Shown: positions 25,329 through 34,306, counted from the stretch's first letter. The stretch: DNA of 46,526 nucleotides from Bacteroidales bacterium (GCA_017561025.1 JAFZDU010000046.1:1-46526), one strand, 5' to 3'. Made by a program: numbers and translations. The notes: generated from the letters alone by a model not told the origin.

Positions 25329-27347
25329 TTATTTTAAAACAACCTTCTTAACCGCGTTTCCGTTTACTGTCTCAATGTTAAAGAAATAAATTCCTGTGTT
25401 ATATCCTGAAATATTGATTTCTATTTCATTGGCGCTGACTTCAATCTCTTCCACCATCATGCCTAAACAGTTGTAAACCTTAACTGTTGTGAGCTGTGTG
25501 CCCTGAGCTGTGAGTCTTACAAAGTCTCTCGCTGGGTTAGGGTAGATGCTGATGTCGTTTGCTGTTATCTCATTAACATTGTCGTCGATGCCGATGATCT
25601 TGGCGACTGGCACTGATGTTCCGTTTTCGTAGATGGCAACGACTTCTGCTGTCTTATGTGTCTGGTTTGCATTGTCTTTGACATATTCCAACGCGTTGAT
25701 GTTTTCTGCTTCGAGGGTACCGTTGACATAGACGTTATATCCAACAGGATTTCCTGCCTCAGGAGCGCTCCAGCTTATTCTGAGAGCGCTGCCGTTCATA
25801 AGAGCGCTCATATTTCTCACTGGATAGACATGTACGTCGCTTTCGTATGCATAGTGACTGTTATAGACTTCCATCGTCTCGTAGTTCTGTAACCACAACG
25901 CTACTTCCAAGTCGTCCATCTCTTCCACGTTGGTCGATGTCATGTCGAAGGTGAATTCGAGGTGTTGGTATTCGCCGGCCTTGATACTCATAATGTTGCC
26001 GTTGGCGTTTCCCAACATCTTCATCATGACGTGATGAAACTCTGTCTCGCCGTTGGTGCTTGCATTGCCTGTTGTTGTCTTCTCGTTGACGGTGATGAAC
26101 GCTCTCACTTCTTCCATATTGATGTATGACATGAAGTCGGCTGCCACCTCGATGGTGTTGCCTTCGATGCTGAATGTTCCTCTCACGTCGGCGAATGCTG
26201 GTGTTCCTTGACTTGCCACGAAGCTGTCTTCCGACACTGCGCTGTAGCCTTGGTCGACGCCGTCGAGGAAGGTCTGTGGCACGCCCATGACGTTGTAATA
26301 TGTCATTCTTGTTCCGCCTTCTTCAGTGAAGTAAGGGTCGCCTAAGCCTGGACCGTTAGAGGTGTATTTGGTGTAGGTGTATTCGCCTTCGTGGTTTTCG
26401 GTGAGTGTCGCCATGAGAGTGTTGACAGCGACGCAAGGACCGCATGTCGAACTTGAGAAGTGTTCTATCATCGGTGTTCTCAGTGTCTGACTCAATCCTG
26501 ATGCTATCTCTTTGCTTAAGACGATGTCGGTGAGTTCCTCGTCGCTGTCGTTAAGCTTGGTCACTTCTATTGTGAGATCGTATTCTTCGCCTGGAGCGAA
26601 GTTGTATTTAGAACTGAAAGTGAGTTTCTTATATTCTAATGAAGGTATGTTGGAGAAGAATGTCTGTGACTCTGTCTCTCCGTTGACGGTGTATGTCGCT
26701 ACGAGCGACTCTATTGGGCTGTTGCCGGTGTTGTACACTGTGAACTCGATGGCGCGAGGTCCGAATTTTACGTTGTTAGGCACGTCGATGCTTGTGAGTT
26801 CCACGTTGAGGTCTTGTACTGTATAAACCTCGAAATCGTCGAAGTACCAGTTGCTGATATTATTGGAGTTGCCTTCGAAGTAGAAGCAGAACATGACGTT
26901 GCTTTTCCCCATGTCGGGACTTGTTATGTTCTCGAGGACAGTATGTTGTCCGTTGGCGTCATATTGTTGTGACCATACTTTATTCCATGTGCTGCCGTTG
27001 TCGGATGAGGTGGCGACGCCGACTGTAGCGGTGTTGCTTCCGAAGAATGAAGGGTAATGTTTCAACGACATGATAGCTGAGCTTACATCAGTCAAATCGA
27101 CGGCAGGAGACACGAAACGAGCGACGCCGTTGAAAGGAGGTGTCCATTGAAGGTTGAGTTCGTTAGGTTTGCCGCCGGAGATGTTACTCGTGGAGATGTA
27201 CCAGTTGTTGGTGCCGCTGCCCATTTTTGTCCATCCCTGAGGCAATGTCGATCCGTCAAAACTTTCGTTGATGATGTAGATGTTTTCCTGTGAAAATACT
27301 GATAAAGAAAACAATAACGCAATAGCTAAAAGTAAAGTCTTTCTCAT
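25329..27347 (-). CDS. T9SS-exported Omp28/thioredoxin-domain adhesin-like protein (paralog 5, CGPC)
   Basis: 672 residues from ATG 27347. The open frame extends 60 codons upstream, but those codons are intergenic repeat (the ITPLLHY/LPFAFC words are translated repeats) and a -7 element lies at 27375-27382. Signal peptide to 20 (VFSQ); jelly roll about 25-178 (WYFDDFEVY); CARDB-like about 182-285; thioredoxin-like domain with Cys302/Cys305 in SSSTCGPCV, the exact motif of classical thioredoxins, and GVPQTFLDG; one FN3-like module (about 505-590); sorting domain about 600-672. The last part (YNCLGMMVEEIEV) is shared with 31288-33330 and 34538-36577, forming a CTD subgroup. Confidence 0.85.
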   Translation of the reverse strand: MRKTLLLAIALLFSLSVFSQENIYIINESFDGSTLPQGWTKMGSGTNNWYISTSNISGGKPNELNLQWTPPFNGVARFVSPAVDLTDVSSAIMSLKHYPSFFGSNTATVGVATSSDNGSTWNKVWSQQYDANGQHTVLENITSPDMGKSNVMFCFYFEGNSNNISNWYFDDFEVYTVQDLNVELTSIDVPNNVKFGPRAIEFTVYNTGNSPIESLVATYTVNGETESQTFFSNIPSLEYKKLTFSSKYNFAPGEEYDLTIEVTKLNDSDEELTDIVLSKEIASGLSQTLRTPMIEHFSSSTCGPCVAVNTLMATLTENHEGEYTYTKYTSNGPGLGDPYFTEEGGTRMTYYNVMGVPQTFLDGVDQGYSAVSEDSFVASQGTPAFADVRGTFSIEGNTIEVAADFMSYINMEEVRAFITVNEKTTTGNASTNGETEFHHVMMKMLGNANGNIMSIKAGEYQHLEFTFDMTSTNVEEMDDLEVALWLQNYETMEVYNSHYAYESDVHVYPVRNMSALMNGSALRISWSAPEAGNPVGYNVYVNGTLEAENINALEYVKDNANQTHKTAEVVAIYENGTSVPVAKIIGIDDNVNEITANDISIYPNPARDFVRLTAQGTQLTTVKVYNCLGMMVEEIEVSANEIEINISGYNTGIYFFNIETVNGNAVKKVVLK

Positions 27348-27374
27348 TGATTTATTAAATATTAAAAACGATGG

Positions 27375-27382
27375 CAAAGATA
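27375..27382 (-). promoter_or_regulatory. -7 promoter element for paralog 5
   Basis: TATCTTTG on the minus strand, 27 bases before ATG 27347, the same spacing as for paralogs 1, 4 and 9. Confidence 0.65.
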
Positions 27383-27390
27383 GGAAAAAA

Positions 27391-27487
27391 GGCAAAAGGC
27401 AAAAGGCAAAAGGCAAAAGTTTTTTTGGGATGGAGTGATGGAGTAATGGAGTAATGAAGTAATGGAGTAATGGAGTGATGAGGTAAT
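27391..27487. repeat. Two adjacent short tandem repeats: GGCAAAA and ATGGAGTA
   Basis: About four units of the 7-mer GGCAAAA (27391-27418) are followed by about seven variable copies of an 8-mer ATGGAGTA/ATGAAGTA (27429-27487). They lie directly upstream of the paralog 5 promoter, where slippage could change spacing. Confidence 0.7.
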
Positions 27488-27491
27488 GTAG

Positions 27492-27537
27492 AGACGTTTC
27501 AATGATTCCTATAAAATAAACACTCATTGAAGCGTCT
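27492..27537. repeat. Small palindromic element, copy 1
   Basis: Arms AGACGTTTCAATG and CATTGAAGCGTCT (12 of 13 paired, the last as G-T) enclose a 20-nt loop ATTCCTATAAAATAAACACT. A nearly identical copy lies at 33550-33595. MITE-like in size and form. Confidence 0.7.
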
Positions 27538-27621
27538 TGTTAATGAGGAATTAGGAATTAGGAGTGATTTTTTGAACCATTGAACCATTGAACTCTGAAC
27601 TATTTCTAAGATTCTAAAAAA

Positions 27622-27726
27622 GTCCTGAAAGGACGACAGTCCCCAGGCAGGCGGTGAAGTGCGAAGCACGGAACCCCTGCAATATAAGATTATACCATAA
27701 TCAGAGTGCCGAAGGTACGACAGAAA
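27622..27726 (+). repeat. REP-like palindromic repeat, unit D
   Basis: Hairpin GTCCT-GAA-AGGAC, GACAGTCCCCAGGCAGG, inner hairpin GTGC-GAA-GCAC, GGAACCCCTGC, spacer, GTGCC-GAA-GGTAC, GACAGAAA. It is a solitary copy without a transposase. Confidence 0.75.
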
Positions 27727-27761
27727 CTTACTGCTGACCGCCAACTTTCAACTTTCAATTC

Positions 27762-27802
27762 AAAAAAAAGACTAGAGAAAAGATCCTCTCTTCCCTCTAG
27801 TC
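27762..27802 (-). terminator. CTAGAG-family terminator after the DUF975 gene
   Basis: Minus strand: stem GACTAGAG/CTCTAGTC followed by T8. Almost identical to 21566-21606. Confidence 0.8.
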
Positions 27803-27831
27803 CCTCTAATTCCTATGTCCCTCTAAACCCT

Positions 27832-28443
27832 CTAGTTTCTCTTTCCCTCAAACTCCTCTTTCACATATTCATAGAAATGAGCGTATGCAGTGCACATATA
27901 TGGTCCTATCCATAGGAATCCTATGCAGAGAGTGATGATTCCGAGGAATATCCATCCTATGAATGAAAGTCCCAAGCAGAACAGCTCCCATTTGTGTCCT
28001 TTCATCATCTCCATACTACGTTCTATGGCAGCATTGTATTTGAGTTCTGGATTGTCTCTCATGATATAATAAACCATGCTATATGAGAGAGCTTTGATTA
28101 TACCTGGCACTATTAACAACAATGACCATAATAAGACATAAATTCCCATCAAAAGACCGGTGAGTACTACGCCTCCGTAGTTTTTGAAACCATCGAACAT
28201 GCTTTCAATATTTATTTTTTCTCCTGTGCGAATAAATCCAAGAAAGGCTACTTCATAACCATATTGAATCGGTAATGCGACTAAAAGTGTCAATAGTGCA
28301 CTGACTATGTCTGATTTCACGCCAATGCCATTTATTACTAATGCGATAAGAAAATAACTAAATGAGAACAATACTACATGTTTCCAGTTGCCGGTGAGTT
28401 GAGCCCAAGCTGCATCTCTGAAGTGTTTTGCATTCATTTTCAT
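27832..28443 (-). CDS. DUF975 family membrane protein
   Basis: 203 residues. It opens with AKHFRDAAWAQLTGNWKHVVLFSF, the conserved N-terminal amphipathic segment of DUF975 proteins, followed by about five transmembrane segments and the conserved MRDNPELKYNAAIERSMEMMKGHKWELFCLGLSFI-like region before the last helices (about 130-190). The role is unknown; DUF975 proteins are inner-membrane and often near envelope genes. The start could also be the second Met (28437). The leader contains a hairpin (28453-28475). It is a single gene bounded by terminators on both sides, unrelated to the secreted paralogs around it. Confidence 0.82.
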   Translation of the reverse strand: MKMNAKHFRDAAWAQLTGNWKHVVLFSFSYFLIALVINGIGVKSDIVSALLTLLVALPIQYGYEVAFLGFIRTGEKINIESMFDGFKNYGGVVLTGLLMGIYVLLWSLLLIVPGIIKALSYSMVYYIMRDNPELKYNAAIERSMEMMKGHKWELFCLGLSFIGWIFLGIITLCIGFLWIGPYMCTAYAHFYEYVKEEFEGKRN

Positions 28444-28452
28444 AATTTTTTT

Positions 28453-28475
28453 AGGGGATTTCTATAAATTCCCCT
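28453..28475 (-). promoter_or_regulatory. Hairpin in the leader of the DUF975 gene
   Basis: AGGGGA.../...TCCCCT arms with an AT-rich loop, 10 bases upstream of the start. There is no T-run in the transcript direction, so it may affect initiation or mRNA stability. Confidence 0.4.
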
Positions 28476-28496
28476 TTAGGTTTATAAATAATTGAT

Positions 28497-28535
28497 AAAA
28501 AAAGGAGTGACGAAGTATATTCACTCCATCACTCC
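28497..28535 (-). terminator. Intrinsic terminator after paralog 6
   Basis: Minus strand: GGAGTGA ... TCACTCC stem followed by T7. The loop holds another GGAGTGA copy, so two alternative pairings are possible. It uses the same GGAGTGATG words as the tandem repeat at 27429-27487. Confidence 0.75.
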
Positions 28536-28560
28536 TTTACTTCATAACTACATTGCTATA

Positions 28561-30840
28561 TTATAATTTAACAACTTTACGTGTAGCTGTTCCGTTTTCT
28601 GTGTTAACTTGAACGAAATAGATACCAGTGTTGTAGTCGTTCATGTTGATTTCAACTTCGTTGCCTGCAACTTCGATTCTTTCAACCAATACGCCAACGC
28701 TGTTGTAAACGCTGATTTCGTTGATGCTGTTGCCTTGGATCATGACAACATCCTTAACTGGGTTAGGATAGATTACGAAGCTGTTGTTGAGTTCTTCGAT
28801 AGAAGTAACTTCGAAATTGAATGGTTCAGATTGTTCTGATTCTCCATTTTCACATACGGAAGCTACTGTGAAATAGTGTGAACCCATTTCATTGAAGCCT
28901 GTGATGCAAGCTAAATCTGTTGTTGTGGTCAATATCTCTCCGTCGAGATAAACGACATATTCATTAGCATTATCAGCAGCGTCCCATGTCAAAGTAACTT
29001 TATATGTATGGTCGAAATCATAAGCATCTACGTCTACTGTAGCGTTGAGGTTTGTTGGTGCTTCACATGGTGTTTCATCATTGCCTGCTGCTGATGATGA
29101 GATTGTAGGAACTGATGATTTGTCGCCGTATAATGCGATAACTTCAGCGATGTTCAATCCTTCAGCGTTAGCTATTGTGTATGACATGTTTGTTGTGTTT
29201 TCTTCTTTTACTTCACCGTTGATTTTTACCATATAACCTGTTGGTGTGCCAGCTTCTGGAGCTTCCCATGTAACAACGAGGTCGTTGCCGTCAGCTGTCA
29301 TTGTGTGGTTTTGTACTGGATAAGCGTGTTCTGTGTATTCGTATGCGAAGTGGCTGTTGTACATTTCTTTTGTTGAGAAGTCTTGTAACCACAATGCAAC
29401 TTCGAGGTCGTTCATGTCTTCAACGTGTGTTGATGCCATATTGAATGAGAACTCCATGCGTTTGTATTCGCCAGCGTTGATAGCGATTTGGTTGCCGTTA
29501 GCGCCGTCTAACATCTTCATCATGACGTGGTGGAATGATGTCTCACCGTTGCTGCCTACGTTGCCTGTTGTTTCTTTTTCGTTAACGACTACGAATGCTC
29601 TTACGTTGTCCATTTGTACGTATGACATGAAGTCGGCGATGATATTGATAGTGCTGCCTTCGATAGTGAAAGAACCTCTTACGTCAGCGAATGCTGCTTT
29701 GTTGTAATATTGATCTAATGTTGTTTGGTTGCCGCTATTGACATTTTGACCGTCGAAGAACAACATTGGAACAGCGTTAACGCCGTAGTAGTTTCTTCTT
29801 GTGCCACCTTCTTCTGTGTAGTAAGCGTCACCAGAACCAGGCCAGTTCATTTGATATTTTGCGTAAGTGAATTTGCCAGGGTTAGCTGCTGTGAGCTGGT
29901 TCATTGCGTAGTTGACTGATACACATGGTCCGCATGTTGAGCTTGAGAAGTGTTCAATCATAACTGTTCTTTGTGTCTCGCCTAAAGCAACTAATACTTC
30001 TTTTTCTAATTCGTTGTTTGCTGCGTCATCGTCTTCAACGTCGTTTACCTTATTGATAGAGATAGGTAAGTTATATGCACCTGGGTTGTAGAATACTTTT
30101 TCTGAGAATGTGAATTGTTTTGAAGCCATTGGTTCGAGGTTGGCTGTGAATGTTTCTGTTACGTCAGAATCACCTTCGATTCCTGAGTTGAATGTTGCTT
30201 CAAATGTTTCAATAGCTGTCTTGCCGATGTTTTGTACTGTGAAAGTGATATCTGTGTCGCCAGCGCCTTTCATGCCTGCTACGTCGATGCTTGCCAACTT
30301 GAGGTCGAGGTTTTCTTGTGAGAAGACTTCGATGTCATCGAAATACCAGTTGTTGATGTTGTAAGCATCACCGTTGAAGTAAAGACAGAAATATACATTG
30401 TTTTTACCCATATCAGGTGTGGTGATGATTTCGTTTACTGTATATTGGCCTGTTGCTGAATAGCTCTTTTCCCATGCTGTGTTCCATGTTGTGCCGTCAG
30501 ATGATGTAGCAACACCGATAGTGTTGGAACCTGAGTAGTTGTCGAGGTAGTGTTTGAATGAAACAACGAGCTCTTGAGCATTTGTCAAGTCGATAGCTGG
30601 AGATACAACGCGTGAGATGCCGTTGAACTGTGGACTCCAGTATAATGTCAATTCGTTGGCTTCGCCGCCAGCTTGGTTGCTTTGTGCGATTGACCAGTTG
30701 CCTGTTCCAAGTCCAGAGATTGTCCATCCTGATGGCATTGTTTCACCATCGAAGTGTTGGCTGATGTAACCGGCTCTGTTTTGAGCGAACATTGTTACTG
30801 AGAGCAGTAATGCTAAAGCAAATAGTAAAGTTTTTTTCAT
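28561..30840 (-). CDS. T9SS-exported Omp28/thioredoxin-domain adhesin-like protein (paralog 6, CGPC)
   Basis: 759 residues. Signal peptide to 20 (TMFAQ); jelly roll about 25-175 (FDGETMPSGW to WYFDDIEVF); CARDB-like about 178-288; thioredoxin-like domain with Cys303/Cys306 (SSSTCGPCV) and AVPMLFFDG; FN3-like modules about 510-590 and 600-680; sorting domain about 685-759 (FVIYPNPVKDVVMIQG, ending RKVVKL). The second FN3 module (DAADNANEYVVYLDGE) belongs to the same subgroup as 17788-20094 and 36672-39212, while its signal peptide and leader match 31288-33330. It is therefore a mosaic. The leader of about 90 nt before the nearest promoter-like sequence is conserved with that of paralog 7. Confidence 0.85.
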   Translation of the reverse strand: MKKTLLFALALLLSVTMFAQNRAGYISQHFDGETMPSGWTISGLGTGNWSIAQSNQAGGEANELTLYWSPQFNGISRVVSPAIDLTNAQELVVSFKHYLDNYSGSNTIGVATSSDGTTWNTAWEKSYSATGQYTVNEIITTPDMGKNNVYFCLYFNGDAYNINNWYFDDIEVFSQENLDLKLASIDVAGMKGAGDTDITFTVQNIGKTAIETFEATFNSGIEGDSDVTETFTANLEPMASKQFTFSEKVFYNPGAYNLPISINKVNDVEDDDAANNELEKEVLVALGETQRTVMIEHFSSSTCGPCVSVNYAMNQLTAANPGKFTYAKYQMNWPGSGDAYYTEEGGTRRNYYGVNAVPMLFFDGQNVNSGNQTTLDQYYNKAAFADVRGSFTIEGSTINIIADFMSYVQMDNVRAFVVVNEKETTGNVGSNGETSFHHVMMKMLDGANGNQIAINAGEYKRMEFSFNMASTHVEDMNDLEVALWLQDFSTKEMYNSHFAYEYTEHAYPVQNHTMTADGNDLVVTWEAPEAGTPTGYMVKINGEVKEENTTNMSYTIANAEGLNIAEVIALYGDKSSVPTISSSAAGNDETPCEAPTNLNATVDVDAYDFDHTYKVTLTWDAADNANEYVVYLDGEILTTTTDLACITGFNEMGSHYFTVASVCENGESEQSEPFNFEVTSIEELNNSFVIYPNPVKDVVMIQGNSINEISVYNSVGVLVERIEVAGNEVEINMNDYNTGIYFVQVNTENGTATRKVVKL

Positions 30841-30985
30841 AATGTTGAATTTTAATGTAGTGGTTCACTTTAATACTCAATCACAATACAGGCAGAACCG
30901 CATCTCCCATATCATGATTTTCTTATATGATAAAGATACCGCAAATTTTAAAATTTAATTTCAAAAAAACAACACTTTTTTTGAA
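30841..30985 (-). promoter_or_regulatory. Conserved leader/promoter region of paralog 6
   Basis: About 145 bp closely similar to the region upstream of paralog 7 (33331-33475). Both share GGTTCACTTTAATA, CTTATATGA and GATACCGCAAATTTTAAAAT. A -7-like TATCTTTA (one mismatch) lies at 30931-30938, giving a leader of about 85 nt. In paralog 7 the box reads TATCCTTT. Confidence 0.5.
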
Positions 30986-31085
30986 AAAATGTTTAAGAAA
31001 TTCTGAGACTCAAAATCTCAGAAGAACTTTGGACCATTGAACTGTTGAACTTTGGACCTGAATTTCTCATTCCTAATTCCTAATC

Positions 31086-31109
31086 AAAAAGCCGCACGGC
31101 GGTGCGGCT
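31086..31109 (-). terminator. Hairpin terminator downstream of paralog 7
   Basis: Minus strand: AGCCGCAC/GTGCGGCT 8-bp stem with a four-base loop, followed by T5. It lies about 180 bases past the stop of 31288-33330. Confidence 0.65.
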
Positions 31110-31175
31110 CTACGTGAGATTATCTTAATAATTGGGATATTATACCCCTGAAATTCTAAATTCCTAAACTGAGGT

Positions 31176-31224
31176 CGCTGAGCTTGTCGAAGCGCCGAAT
31201 ATTGTGCCTTCGACAAGCTCAGGC
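31176..31224. repeat. Inverted repeat CTGAGCTTGTCGAAG / CTTCGACAAGCTCAG
   Basis: The arms CTGAGCTTGTCGAAG and CTTCGACAAGCTCAG are perfectly complementary over 15 bp around a short AT-rich loop. From memory the word is widespread in intergenic DNA of many bacteria; I do not know a function. It is flanked by CTGAA-type low-complexity sequence. Confidence 0.75.
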
Positions 31225-31287
31225 ACCTACCACCCTGAACTCCTAAAAAAACTTCTGAGATTCTGAAGTTCTGAGATTCTGAGTTTC

Positions 31288-33330
31288 TTATTTTATAACT
31301 ACCTTCTTAATAACGTTTCCGTTCTCAGTCATAACATTGAAGAAATAAATTCCTGTGTTATAGTCTGAAATATTGATTTCTGCTTCATTAGCGTTGACTT
31401 CAATCTCTTCAACCATCATTCCTAAACAGTTGTAAACCTTAACTGAATTGATGTTGTCGTTTCCAGAAATCTTGACGAAGTCTTTTGCTGGGTTAGGGTA
31501 GATGCTGATTTCAGCAGTTGCTTCGTTTTCTGCTATGTTAACATTGTTGCTGTTGAAACATTTTACAACGCTAACAGATGTTTTGCCGACTCCGTATAAT
31601 GCTATAACTTCAACCAATACTATAGGTTTGTTTGTATAGTAGCTTATTGATGTTTCTTGAGTGTTGCTTTCTAACATTACGCCATCAACATATACTTTGT
31701 ATCCTGTTGGTGTTCCTTGTTCTGGAGCGCTCCATGAGAATGTTCTAGCACCTGGACCTGTTGTTGTTTCAACGAGATTTTGAACTGGGTAGTAGTGGTC
31801 GGTGTATTCATAAGCGAATTTGCTGTTGAATACTTGTTTGTTGCTTAGGTCTTGTAACCATAATGCTACTTCGAGGTCGTTCATGTCTTCTACGTGTGTC
31901 GATGACATGTCGAATGAGAATTCTAATCTTTGGTAGTTGCCTGGTTCGATGCTTATTGTGTTTCCGTCAGCGCTGTCTAACAACTTCATCATGACATGGT
32001 TGAATGAAGTTTCACCGTTGCTGCCGACATTGCCTGTTGTTTCTTTTTCGTTGACAGAAACGAAAGCTGCTACATTTTCTAATTTTATGTATGACATGAA
32101 GTCGGCTGTTATGTTGATAGTGTTGCCTTCAACCTTGAAAGCGCCGCTGATGTTAGCGTAAGCTGGATTGTTGTTTTCCATTTCTAACAAGCTTTGAGCT
32201 AAGCTGGCGTTGATTTGTTCACCATTGAATATTACTGTAGGAACAGCATCACAAGAGTAGTAAACTCTTCTTGTTTCACCATCTTGTGTGTAGTATGCGT
32301 CACCATTGCCAGGCCAGTTCATTTGATATTTTGTGTAGGTGAATTTGCCAGGATTGTTTGTTGTGATTTGGTTCATTGTGTAGTTTACAGAGACACACGG
32401 TCCGCATGTTGAACTTGTGAAATGTTCAATCATAGTAATTCTTTGGGTGCTGCCCCATGCTGCGAAGACGTCTTTGCTCATGGCGTTGTTGCCCGCGTTG
32501 TCGTCAACTTCACCATTAACCTTTTCTATTTCCACTTCGATGTTGTAATATGTATCTTGTGGTAATGCTTGGATTAAAGCATCGCTTATATAGCTGAATG
32601 CGATTTGTTTTGTTGCTAATGATTCTATTGTTTGGTTGATAGTTGCACTAACTGGTTCTTCCCAACCTGTAACGTCAACTGTAACGTCAAAGTTGTTAAC
32701 TGTTGTCTTGCCAGTATTTTGTACAGTGAATACTATCTCTGTTTCTCCTGTAGGGATGATTTCTGGAATGTCGATGCTGAGGAGTTTAAGGTCGAGGTCT
32801 TCTTGTAAGAAGATTTCAAAGTCGTCGAAGCTCCATCCGTTAACGTTGTATGAGTTGCCTTCGTAGAACAAGCAGAATAAAACATTGTTTTTACCCATGT
32901 CAGGTGTTGAGATGCTTTTGTTAATAGTTGCTCCGCCTGACATGTCGTATGTTTGTTCCCAACCTGTATTCCATGTGTTTCCGCCGTCTGATGATGTAGC
33001 GATACCGATTTTACTTGCACCGCTATAGTTGTCGAGGTAATGTTTGAAAGAAACTATAACGCCATTAACACCTGTTAGGTCAACAGGTGTCATAACGATA
33101 CGTGATATGCCGTCGAAGCTTGGGTTGTAGTATAAAAACAATTCATTTGGAGTGCCGCCAGCATAGTTTGATGCAGATACATACCAGCTGCTGGTACCCA
33201 TGCCTTGAATAGACCATCCTTCAGGGAGGTCATCGCTATCGAATGATTCTTGAATGAAAACAGTTCTGGTTTGTGCGAACATTGTCATTGAAAGCAATAA
33301 TGCTAGTGCAAATAGTAAAGTTTTTTTCAT
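31288..33330 (-). CDS. T9SS-exported Omp28/thioredoxin-domain adhesin-like protein (paralog 7, CGPC)
   Basis: 680 residues from ATG 33330; MKKTLLFALALLLS is the signal peptide and the upstream 14 codons of open frame are leader. Jelly roll about 25-178 with GWSFDDFEIF, where Ser replaces the usual Tyr of WYFDD (also in paralog 8). CARDB-like about 180-290; thioredoxin-like domain with Cys309/Cys312 in HFTSSTCGPCV and AVPTVIFNG; one FN3-like module (about 515-600); sorting domain about 610-680. The final ~190 bp are almost identical in DNA to those of 34538-36577, which marks a very recent duplication or conversion tract. Confidence 0.85.
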   Translation of the reverse strand: MKKTLLFALALLLSMTMFAQTRTVFIQESFDSDDLPEGWSIQGMGTSSWYVSASNYAGGTPNELFLYYNPSFDGISRIVMTPVDLTGVNGVIVSFKHYLDNYSGASKIGIATSSDGGNTWNTGWEQTYDMSGGATINKSISTPDMGKNNVLFCLFYEGNSYNVNGWSFDDFEIFLQEDLDLKLLSIDIPEIIPTGETEIVFTVQNTGKTTVNNFDVTVDVTGWEEPVSATINQTIESLATKQIAFSYISDALIQALPQDTYYNIEVEIEKVNGEVDDNAGNNAMSKDVFAAWGSTQRITMIEHFTSSTCGPCVSVNYTMNQITTNNPGKFTYTKYQMNWPGNGDAYYTQDGETRRVYYSCDAVPTVIFNGEQINASLAQSLLEMENNNPAYANISGAFKVEGNTINITADFMSYIKLENVAAFVSVNEKETTGNVGSNGETSFNHVMMKLLDSADGNTISIEPGNYQRLEFSFDMSSTHVEDMNDLEVALWLQDLSNKQVFNSKFAYEYTDHYYPVQNLVETTTGPGARTFSWSAPEQGTPTGYKVYVDGVMLESNTQETSISYYTNKPIVLVEVIALYGVGKTSVSVVKCFNSNNVNIAENEATAEISIYPNPAKDFVKISGNDNINSVKVYNCLGMMVEEIEVNANEAEINISDYNTGIYFFNVMTENGNVIKKVVIK

Positions 33331-33475
33331 ATTGTTAAATTTTAATGCATGGTTCACTTTAATATCAATCACTAATAGGCTGAACCTATCTCCTATGTCA
33401 TGACTTCCTTATATGAAAGGATACCGCAAATTTTAAAATTTAATTTCAAAAAAACAACACCTTTTTTTAAAAAAA
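33331..33475 (-). promoter_or_regulatory. Conserved leader/promoter region of paralog 7
   Basis: Counterpart of 30841-30985, conserved although the flanking DNA further upstream has diverged. The -7-like box is degenerate (TATCCTTT). Shared leader blocks suggest common control or a recent common origin. Confidence 0.45.
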
Positions 33476-33549
33476 ATCAGAAACGCCTAAACTCAAAATA
33501 TCAGAAGAACTTTGGACCATTGAACTTTTTAGTGATGGAGTTAATGTAG

Positions 33550-33595
33550 AGACGTTTCAATGATTCCTATAAAATAAACACACATTGAAGCGTCT
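33550..33595. repeat. Small palindromic element, copy 2
   Basis: AGACGTTTCAATG ... CATTGAAGCGTCT, differing from copy 1 (27492-27537) mainly in the loop. Confidence 0.7.
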
Positions 33596-33708
33596 AGTTA
33601 ATGAGGAGTTAGGAATGATTTTTTGAACCATTGAACCATTGAACTTTGAACCTTAAACCCTACACTTTTCTGAGATTCTGAAGTTCTGAATTTCTGAGTT
33701 TCTTTTCT

Positions 33709-33803
33709 GGGCGTTCCGGCTATCGCCGTCGGGCTTTCCGCTATATCTTTTTCCGCTTCGTCTCCGCCTTCGCGAAAAAAGGATGCCGCTTCAATCCCTA
33801 ACG
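33709..33803. repeat. Palindromic intergenic repeat (GGGCGTTCCGGC... type), copy 2
   Basis: Nearly identical to 20289-20383, with GCTATCGCCGTCG in place of GCAAGCCGTCG at the palindrome tip. It lies in the same position relative to the REP element, so it was duplicated with it. Confidence 0.6.
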
Positions 33804-33847
33804 CTTTGGAGAACTCTAGAAATTTAAAGTTCTAAGATTCTAAAAAA

Positions 33848-34082
33848 GTCCTGAAAGGACGTCAGTTCCCAGGCAGGCGGTGAAGTGCGAAGCACGGAAC
33901 CCCTGAAATAAAGATTATACCATAATCAGAGTGCCGAAGGTACGACAGAAAATCAGTCATCAAATATTTATTTTGGTTTTTCTGTCGTCCTTTCAGGACT
34001 TTGATTCTACTTGGTTCTCGTTTGCAGGGATTCCGCACTACGTGCTCCATCACCTGCCTGGGAATTGTCGCACCTTCGGCGC
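33848..34082. mobile_element. Internally deleted derivative of the RAYT element (unit E)
   Basis: Left end 33848-33952 and right end 33981-34082 match the complete element at 20442-21120, but about 443 bp between them, almost exactly the transposase frame, are missing. The junction reads CAGTCATCAAA followed by TATTTATTTTGG. This is a non-autonomous, MITE-like form. The left core also lost several bases (CCCTGAAATAAAG). Confidence 0.8.
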
Positions 34083-34306
34083 TTATCCCATATTTTATCC
34101 TGCAAAAATAACAAGCAATTAAATACCATTGAGTTAAAATATTTTAAGAAATAAAGATTGTTGAAAAATTATTGGAAAAACAAAACGTATCAATGATAAT
34201 TTGTTAATATTTATTAATCATCAGTACTCCTTATAATTATTGTATGAAACAAATCGATATTCTTTTAATTTTCGATTTTCATCTTTCCATTTTCAATTCT
34301 AAAAAA
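34083..34306. other. Gene-free AT-rich flank, second copy
   Basis: Counterpart of 21121-21343 with only scattered substitutions. No gene seen. Confidence 0.6.

Noticed and set aside
25329-27527. N-terminal extension of paralog 5 with HYLITPLLHYFITPLLH
   Set aside because: The extension is translated intergenic repeat. A signal peptide and a promoter box place the start at 27347.
27499-27744. An 81-codon minus-strand open frame, with a similar one at 33862-34053
   Set aside because: Both are translations of the REP-like repeat (shared SYLRHSDYGII segment), with no other support. The repeat structure explains them.
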